Assembly (NCBI RefSeq): GCF_019097595.1
Contig: NC_080710.1
Span: forward strand, 12,844,280-12,908,279
Source of the DNA: Hemibagrus wyckioides
Lineage: Eukaryota; Chordata; Actinopteri; Siluriformes; Bagridae
Length of the DNA stretch: 64,000 nt
Reading direction: 5' to 3'
A model generated the notes under the pieces. That model was not told the DNA's origin. It did not search any database and saw only the letters and a list, made by a program, of their open reading frames with translations. A program made the position numbers and the translations under genes. Of the stretch, positions 18,251 to 31,450 are shown in pieces (the stretch's first letter is position 1; every line of letters begins with the position of its first letter).

Positions 18251-20770
18251 ATATGCACCCTCTATGGTCTCATCCAACACTCACCAACTATACTGCTCAG
18301 AGGGAATGGGTCAATAAATGTTTAAAATGCATAAGGACACCAATCTAGGCTTTACTATCTATTACATGAAGTAGCAACAAACAACGTCGGGCGAATGTAA
18401 CAAATGATGTTGAGACATATATGAAGATTTTTAAAAGGCATAAAAAGTTAATTTATATGAAAATACAAGTCACATGATCATATATACCCTATGATTACTG
18501 TTATGTTCAGCAGGTACATTTCAAATGTGTGCGTGTTTTTGTGAAAGGTTAGTGCTAGTCTTTGGATGTTTCACTCAATAATGGTCTTTTATGAAGGTTT
18601 TAATGGCGTCTGAATCAAGATACCCAAAGCGTTTTATTATATTATTTTTCTCTGATCGCAGTCAGTTTTCTTTCACACTATTCTGTTTACTATGTTTTGT
18701 TAAATATTATAAAATTGCCACTAATGTGTAACTGAAATCTGTTTGTTATGAGCTTCTGTTGGTCCACTGATACTTCATAGCACTTGGCTTTTTGTGATTC
18801 AATCCCTTCTGAGTGTTTGTTTTCCTCTCTGCTCTAAGAGCGAGTTGAATTTTCAAGTGCACGTCTATTGTAAACCTAAAAGCCCGCCACTTTGACTTCT
18901 GCCTTTGGGTGGTGGAGTGAAGATGTCATTGTGTGTGTGTGTGTGTGTGTGCATGTGTTTGGGGGGTCTGTGCTGCAAGTGTTACAAGAGTTTTACTAGC
19001 AGGCTTGTGAATGAAACAGTTCCAGACACTTTGGCAGCTATGACTACATTCTTTCAGAGATGTGATACCTTGTGAAAACACATACTGTAAATCACTTGTT
19101 GATAAACTATCCCTGTTCAGCATAAAACCTTTAGAGGTTTTATTGGCACAGGATCAATGGAATGCAGCAAAGACAGAAAAAAACATGTTAGGGCAATACA
19201 TAAATAGGGATGTTTAAAACATGTTATTATTAAATAATTTATCTCTATTTGATTGGTGGGTTGGGAAAGACTGCTGGATGTATTTGTTACTGAATTCAGC
19301 GAAATAGAAAAAACTAACAATAAAAATGACCAAAACTGAATGTGAAATGTTTGCCTTTTGCATGTGTCATCTAGAAGTTAAATACTAATATTTTCTAATA
19401 TACTAATATAGTCTTCCTTGCCTAGCATTCCATTTATAACCTAATCTACTTATAAAAAACACTACTTACAAATTTATCACTGGACCTCATATTGATTAAT
19501 AGCAAAATCCCCATTAATCGCTTTCTCATCATCTGACATAGAATTTAAGCTGCATGGTCATCTCTTCACTTAACTAATATCGTGTCTTGTCTTGAATTAT
19601 TCTGAGTTCTGTTAACTAAATTCCATGCCATTAATATTTTAAGTCTTTTAAGGTCATTTAAACCGGCTTTAGAGGGAGTGTAAGCGTTCGTCTCTGTTTT
19701 CGTTCTGATGTGGTGGTGCAGCAGCATGAGAGACATTATGTCTGTTAGTATCTGATTATAAATTTAATAAATTGGGTTTCATAGTTTCATGTATAGAACA
19801 AATTGATCAAATTGTGATGTTCATTGTGTAAGAAAATCACGCAAGGCTGTGCTTGTTAAGGTGCTTGTGCAAGTAGAATGAAAATCGACTTATCAGACAT
19901 TTTCGATCAGTATAAACAAATGAATTATATTAGCACCGCAGGTCTGATATAAAATGAATCAGGACTCATGTTGGCTTTCAGTGTGAGATGTTTTTGTTCT
20001 GTTGGATAACCATACACAGTGTTTTAGTGGCTGAAAATAAAACTTTCAAATTTTAGATGCTTATAAATAAGTACTTGTGGCATCTCAGAGAGCAGAAATG
20101 GGTTTGATTTGAAAAAATACAAACTCTTAAAGCCCTGAGTATCTACTTTTATATGAGCCTTTAACCAAAACTGGAGTATGACATGACAAAGAAATTTAGT
20201 GTTGCATACAGACACAACAAAACAGGTGGAAGTTCTGGTAAAAAGAAGAAAAAAAAGAGTACTGGCTCCTTACTGAACATGATCTTTACAGGCAGAAATC
20301 AAGCCAGGTTAGAAATCAGCCTAAATAAAACCATTTCCACAAGTAGCAATGTTAAAATCTAGGCAAAAACTGTAGTTTTACTACACTGTCATGTGACTCC
20401 TTGACACCATTTGGCCTTTCTAAGACTAACAGGAATAAAAATCTACAGCTGTCGACTTTTCTTCTGTTTGAAGACAATGACCACAACTGTGCCTCAGGTC
20501 GCCTCATCTCCAAACCATTATATTTTTCTCTTTAGCATTTGCTGAATTGATCTGGATTTGGATCTATTGCGTCTCTAGATTTGATGGAATACACTCAGCC
20601 TTCCTTCATTATATATTTTCGTTATGTACATTCCTCAGTGTTTGGGTTTCTTTCCCTTTTAAAAAATCAGAAGTATTGGATATCTTTTGCAAGACTTTAT
20701 GATGTTTAAGTAAATAGTAAACCAGTAGAAACCAGTTTACGACAACGCATTTGTTATGAGCATGCCGGTG
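18251..20770. other. AT-rich intergenic DNA
   Basis: The only clear feature is an (GT)n microsatellite at 18930-18951. No gene was found. Confidence 0.55.
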
Positions 20771-21120
20771 TTCTACCTTTCGGTCTTACAGCTCCCTCAG
20801 AAAGCGGCAAATAATTATGTTCTTCTTTTAATTCAATTTTCCTTCATGAAATCAAAATGAGTTCTTAACTTGGCCATTAAATGTAATTGCGGTTTATTCA
20901 CTGGCATCAAACGGTGAATTATGAAGAGGGGCTTGTGGTTATGAATTTGAGCTGCAGCATTAAATGAAGGGGTGCCAGTGTGCACATTATACGCTGTCGT
21001 TGCAGTGATTAGCTTTCTGTTGCAGCACAAAATCAATCGACTAGGAGCTGACATGCTGTTGAGGCCTGAGAAGGAAAAATGGCTAAGCAGACTTAATATC
21101 CTTACCACTTTCCTGTCAGA
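20771..21120. promoter_or_regulatory. Candidate conserved non-coding block
   Basis: This is repeat-free sequence with several homeodomain-like cores (ATTAAATG, TAATTG) and an Oct/Sox-like texture. It contains no coding signal. Conservation cannot be tested here. Confidence 0.25.
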
Positions 21121-21429
21121 TGGCTTATTGAAGCTGACTTAGTACATCATCGCCTGCTTACACCAAATCTAGAGAAAGAAAACAACAGCTCTTATTAAGA
21201 ATTTCATGATGTTGATGGACTGATTGCGTTAAATGATTATGTGAGAAGAAAGACGTTTTATTGGGTTTAGAGAATTGATACATTCATTTGATCAACTGAT
21301 TGCCTAAAGACTTTATCAAGGTTTTTGTTTGTAACAGATTCAGTCTTCTGATTGCATGGATAATAGGAAGAGGTGTGGATTTTGATGTGGATTTCAAACC
21401 CTGAACTCACCCTGCTCTATAAGGCTGGG

Positions 21430-21990
21430 AAAATTCAATCTCCCCGGTAACCAGCCTGAAGTGTTTAATCCTCACCGTTTCCTGTCTGTCCTCCCCTCTT
21501 TCTGTCACTTTCCTTCCCCCTCTCTGTCCCACTCTCTCTCTCTCTCTCTCTCTTTCTCGTCTGTCCATTAGACTTGGCAGAGTAATCGAGCAGCACCAAT
21601 TGCTCCCGCCATGAGATCATTAAGTAAATTATTTTAAGATCAAACAGCCAGCAGTCACAATGAAGCTTTAGTGTGATGGTAAAAGCTTCAGAAGTCCTCC
21701 GTCCCTGCCTGTCCCCACCTCCTCCCTCCTCTCGAATGAATGCTCTGTGGGGAACTCTCCACACCTCTCAGGTGAATACCCCCTCCATGGTCCCATTAGT
21801 AGCCTTTTAGCTGTAGGCTAAGGTAGGGCTCTCTAATTGGCCTCGGGAACAAAACTAGGACACTGGCAGGAGGTGATCTGCAGGCAGCTAAAAAGGGCAA
21901 ATTATTTCATCCCCTAGGTCACTGCTGTTGGTCCACTAGTCAGTGGAACAGTGGACTTTCTTGGCCACTAGGACTCAAGTTGAATAAAAT
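21430..21990. promoter_or_regulatory. Candidate conserved non-coding block around a TC repeat
   Basis: A (TC)n tract at 21532-21553 is flanked by compact sequence. The part at about 21565-21690 (rich in ATCATTAAGTAAATTATTTT and CAATTG cores) is the most enhancer-like. Confidence 0.3.
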
Positions 21991-23699
21991 GTCATTTTAT
22001 AATTATTTCAAGACTGCAGAGAAATTGTAGGCCATTTTGAGATAATCACGTCTCCACAAGTGGCTTTTAGCAAAAAGTTAGAACCTCAAGATATTTTTTT
22101 CCCCGTGTACACAAGTGCTAAAACTTATAGTGGGTAAAGATCAACAGAGCCAAGAACTGATTGAGAACAACAAAAGTTTTTGCCCCCCTTTGTTGTAAAA
22201 TGCTAACGCTCATGTTAATTAGTGGAAGGGTCAGTAAAGCAGAACCTTTTGCCTTTCTTGGAAATTGATTTAGTTTCTTCCACAAGCACCATGCCTTTTT
22301 TCTTCATATATATATTACCATTAAAGGCCAGGTAAGATCAAGAGATATTTTCAGTACTTAAATGCTTTACCTTGGCCTACTATTAGTGAGTTCACGTGCC
22401 ATCTTTATTATGTAAAGTGTAAAATGGAGCAATAGTTTAAGGTTGGAGCTCTAGTTAAAGGTTTTTTTAAGTACTTGGAGATAGAGAGAGAGAGAGAGAG
22501 AGAGAGAAGAGAGCTTGTGTCATTTGGTCAGTTCACCAGCCATTAGACAGTTATTACCGTTGCTTTAAGTACATGAAAGCTTGCTTTGACAGCTTGTCCT
22601 TTCAACTAGGTCGAAATTTCACTCAGGTCATAATAACTGAAGCCCGAGTGTTTGTAAAATATGCGACCATCTCGCTGATCTTTGCTATTAGTTCATATGT
22701 TACACTCACTCTGAAAGAAAGAAAGTTCTTTTGTTTTGGTTGAAATGGTGAATTTATATGAAATATTTAAAAAAAATATATTAAAAAAGGCTAGAATTTG
22801 GACGTTAAACATGTCCAAATATTGGAACAGAGGTGCATATTTTTTCTGCATCCCCAGATTTGTCATCAATCACTTGCTTTTAATTCCTGATGGACTCCTA
22901 TTGAGAGTTGGAAATGTGCATGTAATTCAGTTGAAAGCCCACAGCACTTCTCAGGCATCTTCCCTGCCTGTTTGTCAATGTGCTATAATCTCATGCTCAG
23001 TGTGACTCTAAGTACTGCTCAAATTAGAGCATTCACTGAGTGCCATGTTAGCAAACAGCTATGCTTGTCAAGAGGGTGATGGGATCTCTTTTCTTTTTTT
23101 TTTCTTGAGCCGTGAAAACGTTTCCATATATAATGATGTATTGAAATCTTTTCTACAGCCACTTCATTTCATTTAATACTGCTGCTCTATTTCCGAATAA
23201 TGAAACATGATGTTACTTGTATTACAACAAAATTACAAAAGTTTTCTAATACCCTAATTGGGACTTAAATAATTTTTTTCCCTGTCAATATGTACACACA
23301 TGCAGACAGGTAACAAGATCCGCAGACTTGTGTGCCAAGGTGCATTGAAACTGTTTGGGCAGCTCATGGTGGCCCGACACCTGACTAAAACACTTTATGT
23401 TGTTTGTTTCCTTTTTGTCACCTGTCTGTATATTGAGTTTACAGAACTATTTTGCTAGCTATTTTGCATCAAGTGCAACTTTGTCTACAAGTTGTACAAT
23501 TTAGAATGCTGACACTTGTCAATGGCAGTGCAAATAGGAGCTGATGGACAGTTAGAGGATTGTGATATTGTGTTTTCCATTTTTGTATATCACAGCCCTC
23601 CGATAAGGCAGTCTCTTTTCCCGTAACAAGCCTTACGACATGAACTGCCACCATTTGCTCATGCTCTGTTCCACCTCTGAAGGATCCATTAGTGCTCCT
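21991..23699. other. Intergenic DNA with GA microsatellite
   Basis: An (GA)n tract lies at 22485-22508 and a T-rich run at about 23090-23104. No gene is supported. Confidence 0.5.
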
Positions 23700-24185
23700 C
23701 ATTTCTGCAGACCCTAAAGCGATATGGTATCACAGCAATGTCACCATAACATGGCGGCTTTTCACACATGATTAGCCCTGCCATCAGCAACAGGGCCCAG
23801 AGTGCAGCAGAGGCAGATTTTGTCCTGTAGCTGACCCCCTCATTAGGACCTAATCAGGCTGCCCTCCTAAACAGCCACAGGCACAGCTGAGATCCACCCA
23901 GCCCATGTCCATACGAAAAAACCTCTCAACAAGCGGTCATGCTCGTGAACGAGCAGGAAAATAGGAGGTTATGATAAATAGTGGCTGGAGTCGTTTGTGC
24001 AGCATGGTGACAAGTCATCCTCTGTCATTAGTGCCTAGCGGGCACTGCTGATGCACGGGGACTGAAGAAGCTGGCATGCAGATGGCATAGCCACTTCCTT
24101 CCACTGTAAGGGAGGCTCTGAAGAGAGCCTGAGCATGGATGTGGCTCCTGTTGCTCATCAGCCACAACCACCTGCTCACATACCA
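23700..24185. promoter_or_regulatory. Candidate conserved non-coding block
   Basis: This is GC-balanced, repeat-free sequence containing ATTAGCCC and CATTAGGACCTAATCAGG homeodomain-type cores in near-palindromic form (about 23843-23860). No reading frame looks like an exon. Confidence 0.3.
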
Positions 24186-25439
24186 TGGCCAGAAAACTTG
24201 ATATAGTGCACAGTCTTGTGCTTTTACAATTGTCCATGTATAATCTGTATAGGATCTCTGGAAAAAAAAAATACACCAGCCACATTTTCCTTACATTCCT
24301 GTACAATATAATATTTAAAGAATGCATCAGAATTGGAGAAAAGATAATCTCCTTTTTACTGGATCAAGCTTGTAGGGATTTTAAAAAAAAATCACCAATT
24401 CTTTTTAGTTGAACATGAGATTAAGTCATTACCATAAGCATATTCTTTCAGGAGAATTTTAAAGAGATGAAGCAGTGAATTTATTTCGTAGCATTTATTA
24501 CAGCGTTAATGGAATCCTGATGCTGCTTACGGATTGCAGTGACAAAATTGCATTATGTGAGGTGTTTTTTCTTCCATGCAAGGTTCCTGCTCTTTGCTCC
24601 TTTTGAAGATAATCCATTAAAATAACAATAAAGCGATGTAAAAACAAAACAAAACCAAAAAAGCTGAGATCCAATTGTCTTTGATTTACAAAGACAGGGT
24701 CTCTTTTCCTTAATTTTAATGCTGGGACCTTTGATTTCCTCTTGAATGGAAGGCTTAACTGATGCTAAGAGTATAGGGCAGTAACCCAAGACAATGAGAG
24801 CTTTCAAAGTTTAAGTGCCCATTCAAATGCTAAGAAAGCAATGGCTAATTATATAGTTCTAAAACGCTTGAAAGTCTCTTATCTGTCTTACATTAATGCA
24901 GAGTCACTGATGTGCTGTTTATTTCCCAGCAGTCATCTGGTTTCCTGCCCAATGAATGACAAGAGAGGAAGAAGGAGGGCCAGGCTTCTAATGATTCCAA
25001 TGCATTTAGATTTCAATAGAGTACTGGCATTAATGCCACTCTCTACAGCTCTGCCGGGTGAGAACATTTTCATTTTGAGCCACCTTGGGCTGTGTTTTTC
25101 TCTTTTATTTCTTTCATTTTGAAGTGTAGAGCAAATGCTTAGATCTTTCACCTAATGGGTATGTAGAAAGCACATAACAGCTTAGGATTCAATTTTTTAA
25201 AAAGGAAATTGATTACGGCTTTCATTCGTGATGTTTCAGCGCGTGATTTTTATTTTTATTTTTTTCCAAAAAACATTTAGTTTCATGCCAATGCCTTGCA
25301 ATGTGCTGCGTGGTGATCAAGATAACATCCCTACTCTGAATAAGTAGAAGAATAGATTCTCATCCGTGACAAATTCTTGGTTTTGTGCAGTCCTATATCA
25401 TCTTATATAATAACATTGAAATCTGTCTTACTCAGTGGC
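24186..25439. other. Intergenic DNA, nothing firm
   Basis: No gene or repeat family was recognised. Short open frames here lack splice or family support. Confidence 0.45.
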
Positions 25440-25580
25440 CACACAAGCTCTCTTATCATCTTATCTTCCAAGATACACACACAAACATATCACACAGCTA
25501 ACCTTAATTAGCTGTTGCCCAGCAACCATCAAAAGGTCCGATACACGGAATGTAGGATGTCTATAATTTAGTGCATCATG
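25440..25580. promoter_or_regulatory. Distal RFX X-box next to homeodomain site
   Basis: GTTGCCCAGCAAC at 25514-25526 is a complete two-half-site RFX motif (GTTGCC, one spacer base, AGCAAC). A TTAATTAG homeodomain core ends two bases before it. It lies about 11.9 kb upstream of the dnah11 ATG. Confidence 0.45.
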
Positions 25581-27355
25581 AGTTCACTAAAAATCACAAA
25601 CTGCAGCAGCTTTTTTTTTTTTTAAAGAGGTTTCTACAATCAGGCTCAAATTGTGTCTCTTATACAGCATTATTCATTGAACCCTATGAACTTAAAGGAT
25701 GTTTGTATCATTCTTTGACTAAGACTGTATCTTTTTAATCAGGAAAGTCAATACCACTCCACTCTTTGTTTATCATTAAACAAATAATGCTCATTATTAA
25801 ATAAAAAAATAATAATGAATAAACGTATAAATGAGAATATCTTTCATTGTATATACTCCTAAATTTGCACATGACAAAGTTACCTTAATACCAACAAGCT
25901 AAATCATCTGTAATCAAATCCAACACAATACAATTGCGATTATTTTCTGAAGATTTGGAGCAGTTTCGTGATTGCACTTGGTGTTTATTTCCATCACATG
26001 CCTGTTGACAGTAGATGAAGTCGGAGCTCTGGTTTCGGGAAAAGGGTAAGGACATTCCCTATAATCACAGCATCATCCACTTCCTTTCTGCCATTTTAAA
26101 AATTCAGATGGTCGCTACATCCAGCTAGGACAGATGTATGGAGATTGTTAAGAGTCAACTAGAGCAAAGATCATGCTTGGTCCTATTTGATTAACTCTAA
26201 TCAAGTCTGTACAGCATTCAGACTATCTGACAAGGTCTATTGTGGTATTGATTGATTTGATTGGCTGCAGAATACATTACACTGTTGAGAGAAAGTGGAG
26301 ATGGCCCGAAAAAATGGTGCAACTGATAACTATCATTGTACGTGCTTTACACACTTCGCTCTGCTGTAATGATCATCAACGTTATTGTGTGTGCAGTAGC
26401 AGTACTTCTGCAGGAGTATGTGTTAAAAATGTTATGGTGTATTTGTCAGATCTTTTGTGCCTTCACATGTGGGAATCCTCCACTAAGAAGATGAATGAGG
26501 AGGCTGTCTGTTGTTTTTAGATGGTTGCTATGAAAGCATTATTTTCAGTCACTGAACCTCTCCTAGAGGAAATTTACTGAGCTCTAAGTGCTAGGTAGAT
26601 GGTCTGACAAAATTACAGCTGATAAAAGAAAGAGAAAGAAATGGGTGAACATGTTGGGGCTTGTGCACGGTGTGTAGTAGCAGTAGTAAGCTTTTGACAG
26701 AGATAGATCAGTTCTATTTTATCTCTCGCTGATGGCACGCATGACAGAGGTCAATGGGTTTTTTGGAAGAAATTCCAAAACGAAGCACAATTCTTTCTTG
26801 GCTTTGTAGCACCGATTGTTTTGGGTTTTTTTGGACAACTTGGCCTCTGTTAGGTCAAGCATACATTATGTCAAGGATGAAAATGTTGTGAGATTTGATA
26901 GAGCTCTTGTTTTTATTTGAGACACACTTCTCGTCTTGCCCCACCATCTCTCAGAGTATAAGGAAGGCATACATCAAGACTCTTCAGTGTTCTGGCATCA
27001 AGAGGGTTGAATGAACTTCCATCTAAACCTCTGAACAGCTGAGTCACTGGCTGTCAACCAACGAAGCACTTCTTAAGTAATTAAATTAGAACTTTAAAAG
27101 TCTTCTTGTCTTTTCTTGCTATATTATCTCCCCCTTTTATGGTATTTGATGGTAGTCTGTGACCTAGTGAACCAGTATCAGGACACATTCATTGATAGAG
27201 ACTTAAAGATAAGGTCATAATTGTAAATCTAATGCCATAAATGTATTGATGTAAAACAGCTCTCAATCACCACCACCACCACCCCCTCCCACACACACAC
27301 AAAAACACACACACACACAGAACAGGGAAGCTCTTACTCCAAGCCATTTCCAAAC
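25581..27355. other. AT-rich intergenic DNA
   Basis: This stretch has a short T run at about 25611-25622 and CAC/AC-rich sequence at 27270-27320. No gene is supported. Confidence 0.5.
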
Positions 27356-27359
27356 ATAC

Positions 27360-27600
27360 AGTTCCTACAGGTGCTGCGTCTTTAACTCAGCCTCTCTGCC
27401 TATTTGTTGTAGTCTGATGAAAATGATCACAGGGGCCGCTAGTTTACCTATGACCTCTGACCCCAGCTTCAATCATGCTGGCATAGTAAATCAAGGAGCA
27501 CCACAGACAACCCCTCATATCCCTCAAGCACTGGCTGCTCTTTCAGGAATGCCTGCAATGCTATCTGACTACTCTACTGGAGCCATCTTATGAAGAGAAC
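27360..27600. promoter_or_regulatory. Candidate enhancer with perfect DR1 site
   Basis: TGACCTCTGACCCC at 27451-27464 is, on the minus strand, GGGTCA-G-AGGTCA. That is a direct repeat with one-base spacing, the site of COUP-TF, HNF4 and RXR heterodimers. A GTTTAC forkhead-like core lies just to the left. The surrounding sequence is repeat-free. Confidence 0.4.
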
Positions 27601-27769
27601 TCCCTGTGCGTGTGTGTGTACTTTTGCACAAATACACTCACAACTTGTAGGCATGTTTCAGCCTGTCTTCTTTTGTGTCATCCAAAAAAAGGACCATATT
27701 TCTGTTGCTTGAGAATATTATGCCATTAACTCATTTCTCTACCCTTTGTGATCTTGGTAGTTCTCGATT

Positions 27770-28070
27770 CAGCCTTGTTGTGAATAATCAGATGGTGCCA
27801 CTGGCTTATTAGTCCCCAAAGCCATTTGCGTGCATGCCGCTGACGGAACATCACGCTGAGACTCCGATTTAAATGAAAGTGACTGGAAATCCAAGGTCGC
27901 CATGGTGATGAGAGACGTCCACTTTACATGGACGCATAGCAAATGAAGGCCTTTCAATCAGAGGAGAGTGGATGAAAGCATCTACCTGACCAGCAACAAG
28001 CTTCCATGACAAATGCATGAATAAATCAGAGATGCGATTTGGAGTGAGAAAACTCTGTCTCACTCTTCAT
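27770..28070. promoter_or_regulatory. Candidate conserved non-coding block
   Basis: This is compact, repeat-free sequence with TTATTAG, ATTTGCGTGCATG and TTTACATGG cores. The apparent minus-strand open frames across it carry no recognisable domain. Confidence 0.3.
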
Positions 28071-28426
28071 CATACACACAGACACTGCATGTAACATCTA
28101 TAACTTAGCTCAGCACTTACATGATTACTGTTTAAGCCTGATTCACATACAAATCTATACAGTCTGATCAGCTTATTAGCGCAAGAAAATCAATGCTATT
28201 ACACGAATGTTTGAAATGGATATTTTGAATAACATAGGATGCACAGAAAAAGGTGTAAAAGAATATGAGGACTTCACATAATATCATATTATAATATTCA
28301 GAAAGCAGTCATCAAATCTTAAGGCAGATACTTTGACTAAATGAAGATAACTGTAGTGTGTTATATATCATGGATTAATACATTAGTTGTATGGATTACA
28401 TAATTTACTACTATTTATCTACTATT

Positions 28427-28672
28427 ATTTACTAGTATCTACAGTAGCCTTCTGGTGGTCCAGCGGCAGGATCCCACGCTCTTATTGCCAAGGCCCGTGT
28501 TTGATTCCCGTGCAGGGCGCAAACCCAACCACTGAAGAGTTAACTCTCAGTGTCGGTCCCAAATTCCAAATCAATCCTGTTCCAAATCAAACCATCACTG
28601 ACCGAGTGATCCTTTGTGGCGACCCCAAACAGGGAACAGCCGAAACAACAACATTTACTAGTATCTACAGTA
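28427..28672 (+). mobile_element. tRNA-derived SINE with perfect 20-bp target duplication
   Basis: The element body (28447-28652) starts 'gccttctggtggtccagcgg', has a B box GTTTGATTC at 28499-28507, and ends 'ggcgaccccaaacagggaac', 'agccgaaacaacaac'. ATTTACTAGTATCTACAGTA occurs at 28427-28446 and again without change at 28653-28672. The insertion is therefore recent. Confidence 0.9.
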
Positions 28673-28771
28673 TGTGATTACATGAATAAAATGTGTATAA
28701 AATAATAGCTTCTTTCATTGTTAAAAAGTAAATAAATAACCTAAGTATTGATGAGCTATGCACTGTTTTTC

Positions 28772-28887
<116 letters not shown>

Positions 28888-29095
28888 TAAAGACATGTAA
28901 CAATTCAGACTGGGGCAAATCCTAATGTCATTTTTCAAAAGTTTGTTCAATTTTCATATAACGGCACATGCAGCCACAGTAAAAAAGTGATTTAACGATC
29001 AATACATTATCTCTATCTCGGCAGGATTGAGTGGGGTCCTAATGCCCCTACTACTTTTTTTTTTACTCAAACAGGGTAAAACAAATTAAAAACAC

Positions 29096-29420
29096 AACAA
29101 GTCAGTAATAGAGCAATTCATAAAGGGGCAGCAGGCACCAGAGGCTGTGACAGGACTCTGGGGTGAAAAATCGCCATTGACCTCTCCCCTGGCTCATCTA
29201 TCTCCTCTTACTGTCCAGGCACACAGCCCCAGCAGCACTGATTTATGGGCCAAAGAAAAATGCCATGCTGGAATGGGCCTTTGATAAAATTGTTCAAGAG
29301 ATTCCAGGCTATAAATCCCACTCTTTTACATCCAAGTCACCAGCTACGTCCACATTCTTCTACCATCTATAACAGGCTGACAAACATGACGTTTAATCCA
29401 TAACTTTACAATATTTCAGC
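29096..29420. promoter_or_regulatory. Candidate conserved non-coding block
   Basis: This is repeat-free sequence with TTTATGGGCC (Hox/Cdx-like) and GCCTTTGAT (TCF/LEF-like) cores at about 29241-29286. No coding potential was seen. Confidence 0.3.
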
Positions 29421-30790
29421 ACTTTGGAAAAACACTAACAGTTCTATTTCTCACATGGGTTCTTTATTGGAACAAGTCAGAGATTTGACACAAATATGAG
29501 AAGAAATTTGATCTGTGATGTATGAAATTTGAAGAGTATTCTGATTTAACTAAATGTATGTAGCCTATGGGTTCATCATTCTGCACAGAAGAAGAGTCAC
29601 ACTTCATCTAGATAGTCCAGTGTAGACACTGTAATGAAGCAGTATAAGTTCTTCTCAAAAATATATTAAATGATGTTTAACTACCTTTAAATTCTCAAAC
29701 TGTTTGCACGACTCTGACAGTATCACCTGCTGTAATTCCAATCACAGTATTGTTTTTGCATAAATGTATTTTGTCCTTAGTGACAGCTCATTCGCCAGGA
29801 TTTGTATGGAGGACATGCCATGCAAACGAAACTTACAAATAACCAGATTAAAAAAATCTCTTGCTCTTAATTAACAAAGATATATAACTGTTGATACGTT
29901 GAAGTTATCTATTGTAACAGTCAATTGTATCACTTTTATTCATGACAATGGAAAAACGTGGGGGTTTTTTTGTCTGAATATTTTTTTTTTCTCTTCAAAA
30001 AAGGTCAAAAAGAAGCTCATGAGGAGATTACTGTTTAGAGCTGGTATAAGGTAACTCCTAACAAGAAGTAACTTGTCTTGCAGATGTTATACTAATAACT
30101 GTAAATGCTTATGTAAGTATGATATGTCTGTCTTTAATAAATGAAATATTGCAATTGTTAACATATTGCTGTCATATAATCAGAATAAAACACTTCAGGA
30201 TATATAAAACCACTCTGAAGTGGGAATGCTAAATCACATCAACCCAGCACTGATCATTTTTCTATAACAGCATGACATGTCATGTTTAATTGCGTATATA
30301 ACAAACATGAACTGATTACAAAAGTTGGTCTGTAGATGATATTCTGTTTATAGTTTATAATATAGGATTATCTACTTAACAACCATTAACCTGGACCATC
30401 CCAAACAAATATTAATGTTCAATAATTCTATAGCGTGTGTATGGATTATCTGATAATCATCAACCACCATGAACTATTGACATGTTGCTCAGGAATAGTT
30501 AATACACTGCTTGATAACAGCCAGCTGACAGGTTATAGATGGTGTATGTTAACATTTAAAAAAAAAAAATCCAACAGAAAACCAAACATCATTCACAAAC
30601 CTGTTTAAGAGGAAAAAACAAAGCAAAGTATATGACTTGTAAATTTGCAAACTTCTCAAATGGCACTTTAATGTCAACCAGCTGACAGTGTGTATGCCTG
30701 AAGTACAGCGTATACATATTTGTGGTTACTCTGAGCAAGACTTTCTAGATTTATAGTGACAGCTACAATTAGCACCTAGAATCTCACGTT
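29421..30790. other. AT-rich intergenic DNA
   Basis: Nothing is recognised apart from A- and T-runs (about 29980-30003 and 30557-30569). Confidence 0.55.
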
Positions 30791-31450
30791 TGGCTGCATC
30801 ACACGATCAACATTTTTAAGCTGTGACAGGAAACACAGCGCCAGGGTTGGCGCCGCGAAGGAAGAGTGAGTCAGGCGAGACTTTTGCTGCCGGTCCTTTG
30901 GTCTCTCCTTGTTTATGATCGAGGTGTGAGCAAAACAATGAGGGCAACAGCTGTGTACAGGAGTTTCAGGGAGGAGAGGGCTTGTAAAAGCAGGTAGTCA
31001 TGTCTCCGAGAGGCAATTATTGTCAAGAACTAGGAAAAAAACTAGCAGAACTTCACAGATGATGCTTCTTTGAGTGATCACAGTCATAAAACTTTGTCCT
31101 TCCACCAATTTCCAGTAGAAGCTCAGAGGGATTGAATAGAGCTGACAGGTCCACCAAAGCGATAAATGGCAATATGAAGAGATAACTGTGTGCCAGGGTC
31201 AAATCAGATGATGCTTCCAATCTCGATGATCTCTTAAAAGTCCTTAATAGAAGACAACAAGTTAAATAAACACACAGGGAGGGGGCAAACGGATGCCGGG
31301 GAGAGCGAGGCAGCAGGACATACAAGACAGACAGCATCACTCGATGGGATCTGGAGGCCGCGTGGAGAGAACAATCGGCCGAATGCGATCAGGGGGAAGA
31401 TGAAGTGGCTAATCTAAGTGAGTGAGTTTGTGTTTCAGATTAGGGCCCTG
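30791..31450. promoter_or_regulatory. Candidate conserved non-coding block
   Basis: This is one of the denser, GC-balanced stretches, with CpGs near 30849-30858 ('ggcgccgcg'). It has no splice-flanked frame of note and no repeats. Confidence 0.3.
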
